Assembly (NCBI GenBank): GCA_036023115.1
Contig: JAYKKT010000055.1
Location: 12,338,501 to 12,402,500 of the forward strand
DNA from: Brasenia schreberi
Lineage: Eukaryota; Streptophyta; Magnoliopsida; Nymphaeales; Cabombaceae
Direction of reading: 5' to 3'
DNA: 64,000 bases
Position numbers and translations under genes: made by a program. Positions 20,136 to 30,429 of the stretch are shown piece after piece (positions within the stretch are counted from its first letter, which is position 1; every line of letters begins with the position of its first letter). Under the pieces are notes generated by a model. The model was not told the origin of the DNA. It made no database searches and saw nothing but the letters and a program-made list of their open reading frames with translations.

Positions 20136-20550
20136 TAAGCTTCATCCAGCTTCTCGTGCCACGTCCTACCCTTCTCTAAAGTCTTCTCAATTATACTAAT
20201 GAGAGTCTTATTCGTGGCTTTGGCTTGGCCATTGCCTTGAGGGTAGTAGGGCGAGGAGAAGTGGCGAGTTATGCCATACATATTGCACAACTTGACCATC
20301 AGCTCGTTTTTGAATGGGGTGCCATTATCAGACACAAGGTCTCGTGGAACCCCAAATCGAGTCAAGATATTCCTCCTAGTGAAAGCCACCACATGTTGCC
20401 CCTATACGTTGGTTAGGGAAATGGCTTCCACCCACTTGGAGAAATACTCCGTGGCTGCTAAAATGAATCTATGCCCATTCGATGCCTTTGGAAAGATCGG
20501 GCCTACAATATCAAACGCCCAAATGGTAAATGGCCAGGGGCTGACCACGG
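20136..20550 (-). pseudogene. Integrase fragment embedded in a 3'UTR (B)
   Basis: About 415 bp of integrase core (from IWAFDIVGPIFPKASNGH to about KLDEA), same strand as the element, replacing the middle of the 3'UTR. The two acidic catalytic positions seen here are FDIV and SDNGTP, with the Glu of NGQAKA changed to Lys. The same fragment with the same ends occurs at about 33884-34295. It has no start or domain context and cannot encode a working integrase. Confidence 0.82.
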
Positions 20551-21266
20551 AGTCTTGACACTCGCTAATCTAGTGGAGGTTTTATAAGAAAACAAGCTAC
20601 ATTTCAAGATTCCTACATCTTACTCGAAACGTCAAATTCTCAAACAAAATGAAATTCAAGTAGGTAAATCCTATTTTTACTTTAGGACTCCTCGAAATGA
20701 ACCATGTTTACTTGGGATAAGCCAGGGATGGGAAAGAGATATCACGGTCCCTTTTGAAGCATCCCGTGGTTTAAGACATAGAAGTCGAAAAACTGCTCTT
20801 TTTGAGCCTTTTGGCCTCTTTTTCCTTTTTTTCATAGAGGGTCTCCCTTTGGGAGTATTTTTTCTTTAATCCCTCTTTTCCATAAGAGAATCGAATTTTT
20901 CTTTTTGATTCTGGTTTCTTTCTTTTGGAAAGAGACTTTCGATGATGAATTCCCTTTATATTGGCCAAGTTTTCCTTTTGGAAGGAGAAGAGAAGAGGGG
21001 AGAACTTATCCCAAGGTCACACTCGATCCAATGCAGATCAGCCTATTTAGAAATAGCACGTACTACTTGCAAGTATCTTGCTATATTGAACTAGGCCTTT
21101 CTTTGTAAGAAAAAGGATTTTGAAATGTAACCACGTGTTTGGAAAACGCCACTCTTTCACAAGTGGAACTCACTCAGGGTCACATGATTCGCCTTTGAAC
21201 CTTACTTTCAAAGTTTCAAAGCAGCTATCCCTAAAGGTTTTCGAAAATTGGAATTTAACCCAAATC
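20551..21266 (-). other. 3'UTR segment of the B-left module
   Basis: Noncoding sequence homologous to 34296-35003, 22796-23565 and 53310-54029, including the hairpin at 20741-20770 and the GGGTCTCCCTTTGGGAGTA box near 20838. Confidence 0.75.
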
Positions 21267-22130
21267 CTACACATAATACTTCTTTAAGTATTGAATATTG
21301 ATAGGATCTGCTAAATTCCTACCTTCTACATCGATCAACCAAAACGAGTTGTTCGTGGTGGTTGCACGCACAACATGAGGTGCATCCCACTTGGGGCGCC
21401 ACTTTCCAAGGGGATGTGGGCCACGATAGTGGATGATTTTCAAAACCAGATCTCCCACTTCAAAGTGGCGAGGTCTCATGTGTTTGCCATAATGTCGGGC
21501 TATCCTTTTCCAGTATGCATGAGCATGATCCATAGCAAGGAGTCGCCTCTCTTCTAGCAAATCTAGTTCGGCCATCCTAGCATGCTGAAGTGTCTCTAGG
21601 GGGACATCAAGTGCAATGGATGTATGGAATGAATGCAATTGTATATGAATGGAAAGAATGGCGTTTGTGCCATAGACCAATTCAAATGGTGTGGCATTTG
21701 TGGGAGTCCGGATGGAAGTTCTATACGCCCATAAGGCTTCATCCAACTTCTCGTGCCACGTCCTACCCTTCTCTAAAGTCTTCTCAATTATACTAATGAG
21801 AGTCTTATTCATGGCTTCGGCTTGGCCATGGCCTTGAGGGTAGTAGGGTGAGGAGAAGTGGTGAGTTATGCCATACGTGTTGCACAACTTGACCATCCAT
21901 TCATTTTTGAATGGGGTGCCATTATCGGACACAAGGTCTCATGGAACCCCAAATCGAGCCAAGATATTCCTCCTAATGAAAGCCACAACATATTGCCCCT
22001 GTACGTTGGTCAGGGAAATGGCTTCCACCCACTTGGAGAAATACTCCGTGGCTGCTAAAATGAATCTATGCCCATTCGATGCCTCTGGAAAGATCGGGCC
22101 TACAATATCAAATGCCCACATGGTAAATGG
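21267..22130 (-). pseudogene. Integrase pseudogene, B-left module
   Basis: Reads from MWAFDIVGPIFPEASNGH (22121) to the natural end YLKKYYV (21267), about 285 codons, with one internal stop at 21936-21938 (CGA to TGA). D in AFDIV, D in SDNGTP and E in QAEAMNK are kept. The C-terminal part (HFEVGDLVLKI, then PYVV-like ATTTNNSFWLIDVEG) is the SH3-like DNA-binding segment. Integrase joins the cDNA to the host chromosome. Confidence 0.85.
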
Positions 22131-22347
22131 CTAGGGGCTGACCACAGAATGCAATGCAGATGATGGGATATGAATGGCGTGCCCATGCACTTGACATGGA
22201 TGACACTTCCTAACATGATCATGACAATCCTTTTTCAAGGTGGACCAAAAATAGCCCGCTCTAAGTATTTTCATTGCCATCATGTTGGCATTAACATGAC
22301 CTCCACATTCTCCATCGTGGAATTCATGCATAAAAGTCCTAGCCTCC
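22131..22347 (-). pseudogene. Integrase zinc-binding (H2C2) segment, truncated at a PPT fusion
   Basis: Minus-strand HEFHDGECGGHVNANMMAMK and CHDHVRKCHPCQVHG supply the H...H...C...C zinc ligands of retroviral-type integrase. Upstream of it the RNase H region is missing: at about 22345 the coding sequence is fused, through CCTCT, to a PPT and a second 3'UTR. Confidence 0.82.
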
Positions 22348-23565
22348 TCTTTGGCATTGTCCAAATCAATTTGGATAATGGCAAAAATGACAAACACCCA
22401 TTTCAATGTCTCCCTAGATCTAACTATGAAAATATGGGATCGTCCCAATCTTTAGCAAAATCTCAGTTTTAAAACCCTGGTAGGAGGAGATATCATGCCA
22501 AAGGGATTTGTATGGAACCTGGTCCTAAAGTGGGATCATGTTTATGCAAGTGCCATGCGTGGAATGTAGATGCATGACATGGGTGTGGTGCCAAAAAGTG
22601 GCGACCTCCCAGAGACCAGATATGGTCGAACTTTCGAGACTTATAAGGCCTGTTGCTCCAAGTGAGCAGATCCTACGTTGTTCGATGTTCGATTTTTCAA
22701 AATCTATTTACAAAAAATATTTACAAAAGGGACAACTGTCTTGAGTCTCAATCCTAAGGATCTCGAGCTCTTCTTGTTTGCCTTTGCTTGAGTTTTCACA
22801 CTCGCTTATCTAGTGGAGGTTTTATAAGAAAACAAGCTATATTTCAAATTCCTACGTCTTACTCGAAACGTCGAATTCTCAAACAAAATGAAATTCAAGT
22901 AAGAAAATCCTATTTTTACTTTAGGATTCCTCGAAATGAACCATGTTCTGCTTGGGATAAGCCAGGGATGGGAAAGAGATACCACGGTCCCTTCTGAAGT
23001 GTCCTGTGGTTTAAGGCATAGAAGGCGGAAAACTGCTCTTTTTAAGCTTTTTTGCCTCTTTTTCCTTTTTCTCGTAGAGGGTCTCCCTTTGGGAGTATTT
23101 TTTCTTTAATCCCTCTCTTTTTTTTCACAAGAGAATCGATTTTTCTTTTGAATTCTGGTTTCTTTCTTTTAGAAAGAGACTTCGGATGGGAAATTACCTT
23201 TATTTGGGCCATGTTTTCCTTTTGGAAGGAGAAGAGAAGGGGGAAGGACTTATCCAAAGGTCACACACGATCCATTCCAGATCAGCCTATTTAGAAATAG
23301 CACATACTACTTGCAAGTATGTTGCTATATTGAACTAGGCCTTTCTTTGTAAGAAAAAGGATTTTGAAATGTAACCGCGATTTTGAAGACTACACTCTTT
23401 CACAAGTGTGAATTCTCTCACTCAGGGTCACACGATTTTGCCTTTGCACCTTATTTTTAGGTCTCAGGGCAGCTATCCCTAAAGGTTTTTGAAATTGGAA
23501 TTTAGCCCAAATCCTACACATAATACTTCTTTAAGTATTAAATATTGATAGGATCTGCTAAATTC
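22348..23565 (-). other. 3'UTR and PPT palindrome of B proper
   Basis: Starts with the PPT palindrome (22348-22385) but no LTR adjoins it. It continues with normal 3'UTR sequence, the hairpin at 22981-23010 and the GGGAGTA box near 23090, up to the integrase end. Noncoding. Confidence 0.78.
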
Positions 23566-24789
23566 CTACCTTCTACATCGATCAACCAATACGAGTTTCG
23601 TGGTGGTTGCACGTACAACATAGGGTCCATCCCACTTGGGGCGCCACTTTCCAAGGGGATGTGGGCCATGATAGTGGATGATTTTCAAAACCAGATCTCC
23701 CACTTCAAAGTGGCGAGGTCTCATGTGTTTGCCATAATGTCGGGCTATCCTTTGTCGGTATGCACGAGCATGATCCATAGCAAGGAGTCGCCTCTCATCT
23801 AGCAAATCTAGTTCGGCCATCCTAGCATGCTGAAGCGTCTCTAGGGGGAGGTCGAGTGCTATGGATGTATGGAATGAATGCAATTGAGTATGAATGGGAA
23901 GAATGGCGTTTGTGCCATAGACCAATTCGAATGGTGTAGCATTCGTGGGAGTCCGGATGGAAGTCCTATAAGCCCATAAGGCTTCATCCAGCTTCTCGTG
24001 CCACATCCTTCCCTTCTCTAAAGTTTTCTCAATTATGCTAATGAGAGTCTTGTTTGTGGCTTCGGCTTGGCCGTTGCCTTGAGGGTAGTAGGGCGAAGAG
24101 AAGTGGTGAGTTATGCCATACGTGTTGCACAACTTAACCATCCGCTCGTTCTTGAATGGGGTGCCATTATCAGACACAAGGTCTCGTGGAACCCCAAATC
24201 GAGCCAAGATATTCCTCCTAATGAAAGCCACCACATGTTGCCCCAGTACGTTGGTCAGGGAAATGGCTTCCACCCACTTGGAGAAATACTCAGTGGCTGC
24301 TAAGATGAATCGATGCCCATTCGAGGCTTTTGGAAATATGGGGCCTACAATATCAAAAGCCCACATGGTAAATGGCTAGGGGCTGACCACGGAATGCAAT
24401 GCCGATGAGGGGATATGAATGGCATGCCCATGCACTTGACATGGATGACACTTCCTAACATGATCATGACAATCCTTTTTCAGGGTGGACTAAAAGTAGC
24501 CCGCTCTAAGTATTTTCAATGCCATCATGTTATTATTAACATGACCTCCACATTCCCCATCGTGGAATTCATGCATAACAGTCCTAGCCTCCTCTAGATC
24601 GACACATCTTAGTAGTATGCCGGTAAAACTTTTTTTGTATAAAACCCCACCCAAAATAGTGTATCGGGTCGAAATTTTACGAATGAATGCCTTATCTTTG
24701 GATGTGGCATCCTCGGTGAATCCCCCATTTTCTAGAAAACGTTTGATGTCATAAAACCAAGGTTTTTCGATAGAATCTGGATTATTTTG
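23566..24789 (-). pseudogene. Integrase pseudogene of B (H2C2 and DDE core)
   Basis: H2C2 zinc finger (about 24410-24570), core from MWAFDIVGPIFPKASNGH (24366) with D in AFDIV, D in SDNGTP and E in QAEATNK, and C-terminal VGDLVLKI. Stops: W to stop at 24490-24492 and at the residue before the core (near 24378). A 2-bp loss near 23597 shifts the C-terminus, so it ends DRCRR. Same frame as the RT upstream. Confidence 0.88.
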
Positions 24790-25739
24790 GCAAATATCCA
24801 AATCGTGCATGGATGGGTTGTGTGCATGCCATATTTCTAAAGATCGGGTCCCTAAAATGGGATCGACCTTTAGGGCTGAACCCAAGGAGGAGAGGGCATC
24901 GACAATGCCATTGTCCTCTCTTCCTATGTGTGTGAGTTTACATGATTGGAAGGACTCAACCAATCGAGTGGCCAATTCGTGATATGGAAGTAGTTTTTCG
25001 TTATGTACTTGCCAAATTTTCAAAACCTGGTTTACAATAAGGAGCGAATCTCCAAAGATCTCGATGCATGATGCCCCTAGAGTTTTCGAAGTCCTTAAGC
25101 CTTGTATGAGTGCTTCATACTTAGCTATATTGTTGGAACATTCAAAATCTAGGCGGATTACTATGGGAATCTCGCCCTTTTCAGGGGAGATGAGGATGAC
25201 CCCAGCACCAGCCCCTCGTTGGTTTCGTGCCCCATCGAAGTGCATCTTCCACACTTGGTTTTCGAAAGAGTTTGCGAAAATGAGCTTTTGGAAATGGTTT
25301 TGCAATATGCCTTCGTCAGGCATTTCATCAAGTGTGGGATATGCGTCCTCTAGGGGGAACTCAGCCACATAGTCTGCTAGGGCTTGTCCCTTAACGGAGA
25401 TCTGGTGATGATATTTTAAGTCATACTCCATTAGAAGGAGTTGCCATTTGCCCAATCTACCCGTGAGAATGGGTTTTTCGAACAAGTGCTTGATTGGATC
25501 AAGCTTGGACACTATCCAGATCTCATGATCTAGGAAATAGTGTCTGAATTTCTGGCAGGCCCAGACTGGGGCCAAGCACGTCTTCTCCATGGCTTGATAA
25601 TTTCGTTCATAAGCCAAGAGAGTTTTCAAAATATAGTAGATGGCATACTCCTTATGGGTGTCATCCTCTTATTGAGCCAATTGGGCTCCCAAAGCATTCG
25701 CATGCACAGAAATGTAAAGTAAAAGTGGTTTTCCTTGCT
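24790..25739 (-). pseudogene. Dual RNase H region of B
   Basis: Proximal Ty3-type RNase H (LLLYISVHANALGAQLAQ, then AMEKTCLAPVWACQKF) lacks the first catalytic Asp expected in a DAS-type motif. The distal archaeal-type RNase H follows: MHFDGARNQRGAGAG, SNNIAKYEAL, FGDSLLIV, REDNGIVDAL. In that domain the catalytic Glu (AEY in C-like copies and E) is Lys in B. A stop at 25669-25671 (Tyr codon) separates it from the RT, in the same frame. Two RNase H domains place the element in the Tat lineage; they degrade the RNA strand during reverse transcription. Confidence 0.88.
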
Positions 25740-26676
25740 TCAGATGATTCAAAATGGGGGGATTAACTAGGTATGCCTTTAGTCTTTCGAGGGACTTCTG
25801 GCAGTCGTCATCCCATAAGAATTTCGTGCCCTTCCTCAACAGCTTGTTGAAGGGTTCGCATCTAGTCGCTAGATTTGATATAAATCGGCGAACGGACTGT
25901 AATCGACCCTGGAGGCTACGAATTTGGGTGAGATTGGAGGGTGGAGCCATGTCTATGATAGCTCGACACTTAGAGGGGTCGACTTCTATACCCCTTTGGC
26001 TTACCATAAAGCCTAGAAGCTTTCCAGACTCTACCCCGAATACACATTTTTGAGGGTTTAGCTTTACTTTGTAAAGCCTAAGCCTTTCGAAAATCTTTTG
26101 CAAACATTCGATATGAGTGCATCGGGTTTTGGATTTTGCCAAGAGATCATCTACATACACTTCTACGAGCTCATGAATCTGATCATGGAAGATCGTGGTC
26201 ATGGTTCTCTGGTATGTCGTGCCTGCATTTTTCAAACCAAAGGGCATGACTGTATAGCAGTACGTGCCCCACGGGGTTGTGAATGCGGTCTTACCCTGAT
26301 CTCGTGGACTTAATTTAATTTGATTATAGCCTGAATAGCCATCCATAAACGAAAACATTTCATGATTTGCAGTACTATCGACTATCAAATCTATGTTTGG
26401 TAAAGGATAGTTATCCTTTGGAGTAGCTTTATTCAAGTTTCTGAAATCGATGCATATTCGAATTTTTCCATTGGTTTTTTGAACTATAACGATGTCTGAC
26501 AACCAATCAGAATACACAATGGGTTTTATAAATCCGGCTTTTAACAGATCTTCTAAACCCTCTTTGACTTGCGTGTGTACATTCGGGTGTATTTTCCTAA
26601 GCTTCTGCTTTATGGGCTTTACATCCGTATCTAAGGGAAGACGATGTTCAACAATGCTGGGGTCTATGCTCGACAT
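25740..26676 (-). pseudogene. Reverse transcriptase of B
   Basis: Open over the RT core: GKIRICIDFRNLNKATPKDN, FSFMDGYSGYNQIKL, VMPFGLKNAGTTYQR, VEVYVDDLLAKS (YVDD active site), KLLGFMVSQRGIEVD. It copies the element RNA into cDNA. The frame runs from 26676 to the stop at 25669. Upstream, the pol N-terminus is out of frame because of deletions, so it cannot be expressed as one polyprotein. Confidence 0.92.
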
Positions 26677-27205
26677 GTCTTCATACGTTCATGCAAACAC
26701 ATCTAAATAGGTTCGTAAAAATGTAATGAATGCTTATCTTTCATGTTCATGCAAACATGCGCCTATCTTGATGGTTTTGGGATTGGAATCACTCCCTAGG
26801 TTCACCTCTATGAAATCTCCTCCTACTGAATTGGAAGGTCTTTCAAAATCAAGAATTTTATGAAATTCTGGGTGCTCAAAAGTAGGATCTTCCTCAAGGG
26901 GATCCCTGGTTTTGTACTTGGATTTTCAATTGATTTCGAAATTTTTGGTTTGGCTATGCAGACGACGTTTCTTTCGAAATCTTTTTCCAAAGTCTAGGAG
27001 CAGCTATGTACAAAATCATTTTGGTATTTTGTAGATTTTCGATTTTTTTGGGTTTTTGCAAAACAAGAACTTTAGGAACTATACAAACTACTCTATTTTC
27101 GAGTTTTTGATTTTCCATTGTTTTTGGTTTTTGCCCTTTTTCGATTTTTTCGATTTTAAGTTTTTCAAATGTTTTTGTATTTTTGTGAAAGGGATCTTCC
27201 ATCAT
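26677..27205 (-). pseudogene. Pol N-terminal region of B, shortened
   Basis: Starts MMEDPFHKNTKTFEKL (27205), a Lys-rich stretch also found in C and E. A small deletion near 26995 shifts the frame to a stop at 26954, and about 77 bp present in E are missing near 26905. No domain known to me; in intact form it links to the RT. Confidence 0.75.
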
Positions 27206-27230
27206 ACCTACAAAGGGAAAACACTACGGG

Positions 27231-27677
27231 TTAGACTCGGAATAAGAGGTCTAAATCGTAGGTCTCTTCTAGGGTAGGCTCTAGGGCACCCTTGACCCAG
27301 GTGGTCACAGGGGGTGGCTCTGGCGGTATTTTGGGAGTGTAGCCGATCCCATATCGGCTTGGGTTGGCCCTAGGAAGGATGGGCTCTAGGAGACCCTGGT
27401 TTTGTGCCCCCAGACTTTTATAGGGCGTGTAGCCCATATTCAACAGCATGTTCCATGATTTTTTATTTTTTGAAAAGTTAGGATACAAATTGTGGTCCTG
27501 AAACTTGCTGTCATTCATATTGTGCTCGTATAGCTTTTTGTCCAGGGGTTTTGGAAATAAGGGATGCTTGGGTCTTCCTAAAAGTGTTAGGACTGGGAGG
27601 GGTTCTGCTTTGGGCGGCCCCTTCACATACACAACCTTCCTAGGGTTGTTTAACACGAGCCTTGGTGGCTCAACCAT
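27231..27677 (-). pseudogene. G-patch-like segment at the end of gag-pro (B)
   Basis: 148 codons: linker (YEHNMNDSKFQDHNLYPNF), then NMGYTPYKSLGAQNQG and GIGYTPKIPPEPPP, ending DLDLLFRV and a stop. Glycine/aromatic spacing is G-patch-like. The stop and the shift of the following pol frame by +1 are the same in C and E, so this end is a family property. May bind RNA; inference from the fold class. Confidence 0.75.
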
Positions 27678-27680
27678 GGT

Positions 27681-28153
27681 CTACCCCAGGCTAGCCTCAT
27701 GGGCGTGGGAACTCGACAAACAAGGGGAGTTTATGATCCCCTGAAGCTGAGGGTGACTCTCACCTAGGATCATCACGACTTGGTCCCTAAAAGGGATCTT
27801 GACACACCTGTGAAAGGTAGTTGGCACAGCACACAAGCTGTGTATCCAAGGCCTTCCCAGCAACAGGTTATCATGGGGGTGGATGTCTAAGACATGGAAC
27901 ACCCCCGTGTGTGTGATCCCTCCCGTTTCCATCTGGAGTTCGATCGATCCTAATGGCCTAGACGCATTCCCATCGTATCCAGTGATAACGATGGGGCTTG
28001 AGTTCACTGAAGTCAAGGTGACTCCGATTTTATACGCCACATGAAGTGGAAGGATGTTGAGCCCTCCTCCCCCATCGACTAGGCACCTGTCCAGAGAGTG
28101 GTTATTCAGAACCACCTCGATATGCAGGGCCTGGTTATGGGACTCGTAGGGTC
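27681..28153 (-). pseudogene. Aspartic protease of B
   Basis: RCLVDGGGGLNILPLHVAY is the active-site loop, with DGG in place of the common DTG/DSG; ITGYDGNASRPLG resembles a flap and NLLLGRPWIHSLCAV the second Gly-rich strand. It would cleave the Gag-Pro polyprotein as a dimer. The N-terminal side is broken by an inserted LTR fragment (28198-28340). Confidence 0.85.
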
Positions 28154-28384
28154 TATCTACATCATCTTCCGAGAAAGTGATGGGCGATTTTGCTCCTAAA
28201 CCTAGCACACAATCTACCCAAAACCCCTTGTATTTAAAATATCTGGCCCTACCCTAATACCAGCCCACCTTACTACCTTACCACCATCCCTAGACTACCT
28301 AACCACTAGCCCAAAACCAGCCCCACCCTAATATTTAAAATATCTACATCATCTTCCGAAAAAGTGATGGGCGATTTTGCTCCT
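28154..28384. repeat. LTR-derived 143-bp filler between 44-bp direct repeats
   Basis: 28154-28197 and 28341-28384 are 44-bp copies of one protease-gene stretch differing at about one base. Between them, 28198-28340 matches LTR U3 sequence (like 1093-1200: CTAGCACACAATCTACCCAA) in the orientation opposite to the element. It adds 187 bp and shifts the frame. Confidence 0.88.
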
Positions 28385-28770
28385 ATTAATGCCACTTGGT
28401 TAGACAGGGATTCCATACTTATGTTCGAACTAACCTTAGCTCTCTTTCTAGAATTTTCTCTAGCACGAGTCTATGCCTAGGCGAAGTTTGTATAAGCTCT
28501 AGGATGGACATGTGGATAGGAATCTTTGAAAGATGGTTTTCGAAATCATAAGGATTTAGAACGACTTTCCCATTGTCTGCTTTTGGCAGAACTCTAGGAA
28601 TACATGCTTTTGAGGGGCCAGGCACACTGACCACCTTTTTAGCACTTTGTAGGTATGGGGGTTGATAGATCCTCCCGGATGTAGTCACTTCCCCCCATGA
28701 CCAACCTAGGATTCGCAATAAAACTGGCTCTAACTGAGAGTTTAGGAGTACCTTGAAGTTTTAAAACTGG
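28385..28770 (-). pseudogene. Gag/protease linker of B
   Basis: Reads TSGRIYQPPYLQSAKKVVSV and then SILELIQTSPRHRLVLEKIL, as in C and E. A 1-bp deletion near 28771 separates it from the gag frame, and a small indel near 28440 ends it early. Confidence 0.75.
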
Positions 28771-30290
28771 TTGAGCGGGGATTCAGCTCTTGGTGGTCCC
28801 CGGATGACTACTTGGACGGGCTTCTTGTAAAGTACAAGAGTAGACGCACAAGTGGGTCGACCAGACTCTGATGATTGCGCTAGTTCTTTTGAAAAGGTGA
28901 GGGTACATACCTCCTTTCCTTTCCCACTGCTACTGGCATGCTTGGGAAAGGGTTCTTTAAAGATAGCTTGAGTTGGCTCAGGTTTCGCAGTGACCTGGAG
29001 CCGGCCCTCCGCTATCAAGTTCTCAATTTTGTTTAAAAGGGAGAAACAACGCTTTGTATCATGGCCTTTGAGCCGATGATATTTACAAAAACGGTTTAAA
29101 TATCCCCCTTTGGAAGTGACACCCTCGGGGATTTCGGGAAGTTCAATCATGCCTTGGGCAAGTAGGAGGTCTAGGACCTCCGACACAGGTTGCCCCAACG
29201 GTGTGTACTCCCGTTTTTCAATAGGTTGTTGAAAACTTCTCTCCCTTTTGTTTTCTATTTTTTCAAAATTCTTGGAAGTGCCCGCCAGACCTGGATCCAC
29301 TCGGACATTGGCGATTTTATGGGGCTTTGCCCCTTTGTCCATCGTGGGTAGCCCATAAGTGATGGGCTTTTCTAAGCGGGTTTTGGGAACGGCACTTCCT
29401 TTCCATAAGTGATCGTATATCCCCTTTTTTAAGTTTGTTTCGAAAAGGGATGCTTTTTTGATCAACTTATGGAAAGTTGAGATTTCATGGAGTGAGAGAA
29501 GGGTCTTTAGCTTGCTTTTAAAATTATCCAGGATGAGCATGACTGCGCATCCTTCGGATATTGGCTCTCGCACTTGGCCTAAGAGGGACCTCCATCGAAT
29601 AATGAAGGCATGCACGTCTTCGTTCATGCCTTACTTCGTATCCCTTAAAGTGTTTAAAGTCGGCGTGACTTCTACGTTATGTGCAAATCTTTACATGAAG
29701 CAGTTCGCTAACTCTTCAAAAGTAGCGAACTGGCTTAAATCGTAGGAAGACAGCCATTTGGCAGCTGTGCCTTTAAGGGATAAAGGGAACCAATACACCC
29801 ATTTCATCGAGTCCTTTTTCTTCTTATGGGCTCGACGCGAGAAAAGTTGCAAGTGAGACCTAGGGTCTCCCATGCCATCATACCGATAGAAGTTCGGTAT
29901 TTCATTGTCACTGTCTGTTTCATAATCCATGGGAAGGAAATCAGACAGGGCGTAACTCCTTTTCTCTTTATTTTGCCCTTTCAGCAGCTGCTGTAGGGCT
30001 TTAAGGTCCTTTTGTGTGAAGGACTCGTGGTATTGGTTGCCTTCCATTACGGAGGCCTCTTTGTGCTTGCGAGGTTTTTCAGTTTTTTTCTTCGCCCTTT
30101 GTTCACCATTCGATGTACATGAATCGCCTTCTTCAACCTCTTGGCTGAGAGCATCGATTTTGGCCTCGAATTCCCTTCTCAAGTCCTCTATCTCGTCTAG
30201 TTTGATTTTATTTTTCAAAATCCTCCTAGAATGAGAACTTGATGCGCATGAGCCTTGGCTCAACACTTCACTTGGGTTGGATTTTGACAT
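28771..30290 (-). pseudogene. gag: gag pseudogene of B
   Basis: Starts at the ATG 30288-30290 (MSKSNPSEVLSQ). Coiled N-terminus (LDEIEDLRREFEAKIDALSQ), capsid-like core (MKWVYWFPLSLKGTAAKW...), zinc-knuckle-like CKYHRLKGHDTKRC (C-X2-H-X4-H-X4-C, about 29060-29100), then a Lys/Pro tail. Two CAA to TAA stops (29691-29693 and 29632-29634) break the core. Upstream in-frame codons to 30377 are leader. A CATACATAG acceptor-like site lies 24 nt before the ATG. Confidence 0.88.
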
Positions 30291-30411
30291 GCTTTCAAGC
30301 TTTTTCAAAATTCCTATGTATGAAGTACAAGTAAAGAAAAGAATTAAAAACAACACCTTTTGAAAATATTTTCGCAAGGTTCCTAGAGTAACTTGATTTT
30401 AAAAGACTCAC

Positions 30412-30429
30412 GTCCCACCGTGCGTGCCA
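30412..30429 (-). promoter_or_regulatory. Primer-binding site of B
   Basis: Reverse complement TGGCACGCACGGTGGGAC, one base different from the PBS of A; 6 nt from the LTR. Confidence 0.88.

Noticed and set aside
23566..24366. Domesticated integrase gene
   Set aside because: It has stops and a frameshift and is embedded in an ordinary pol pseudogene with LTRs nearby.
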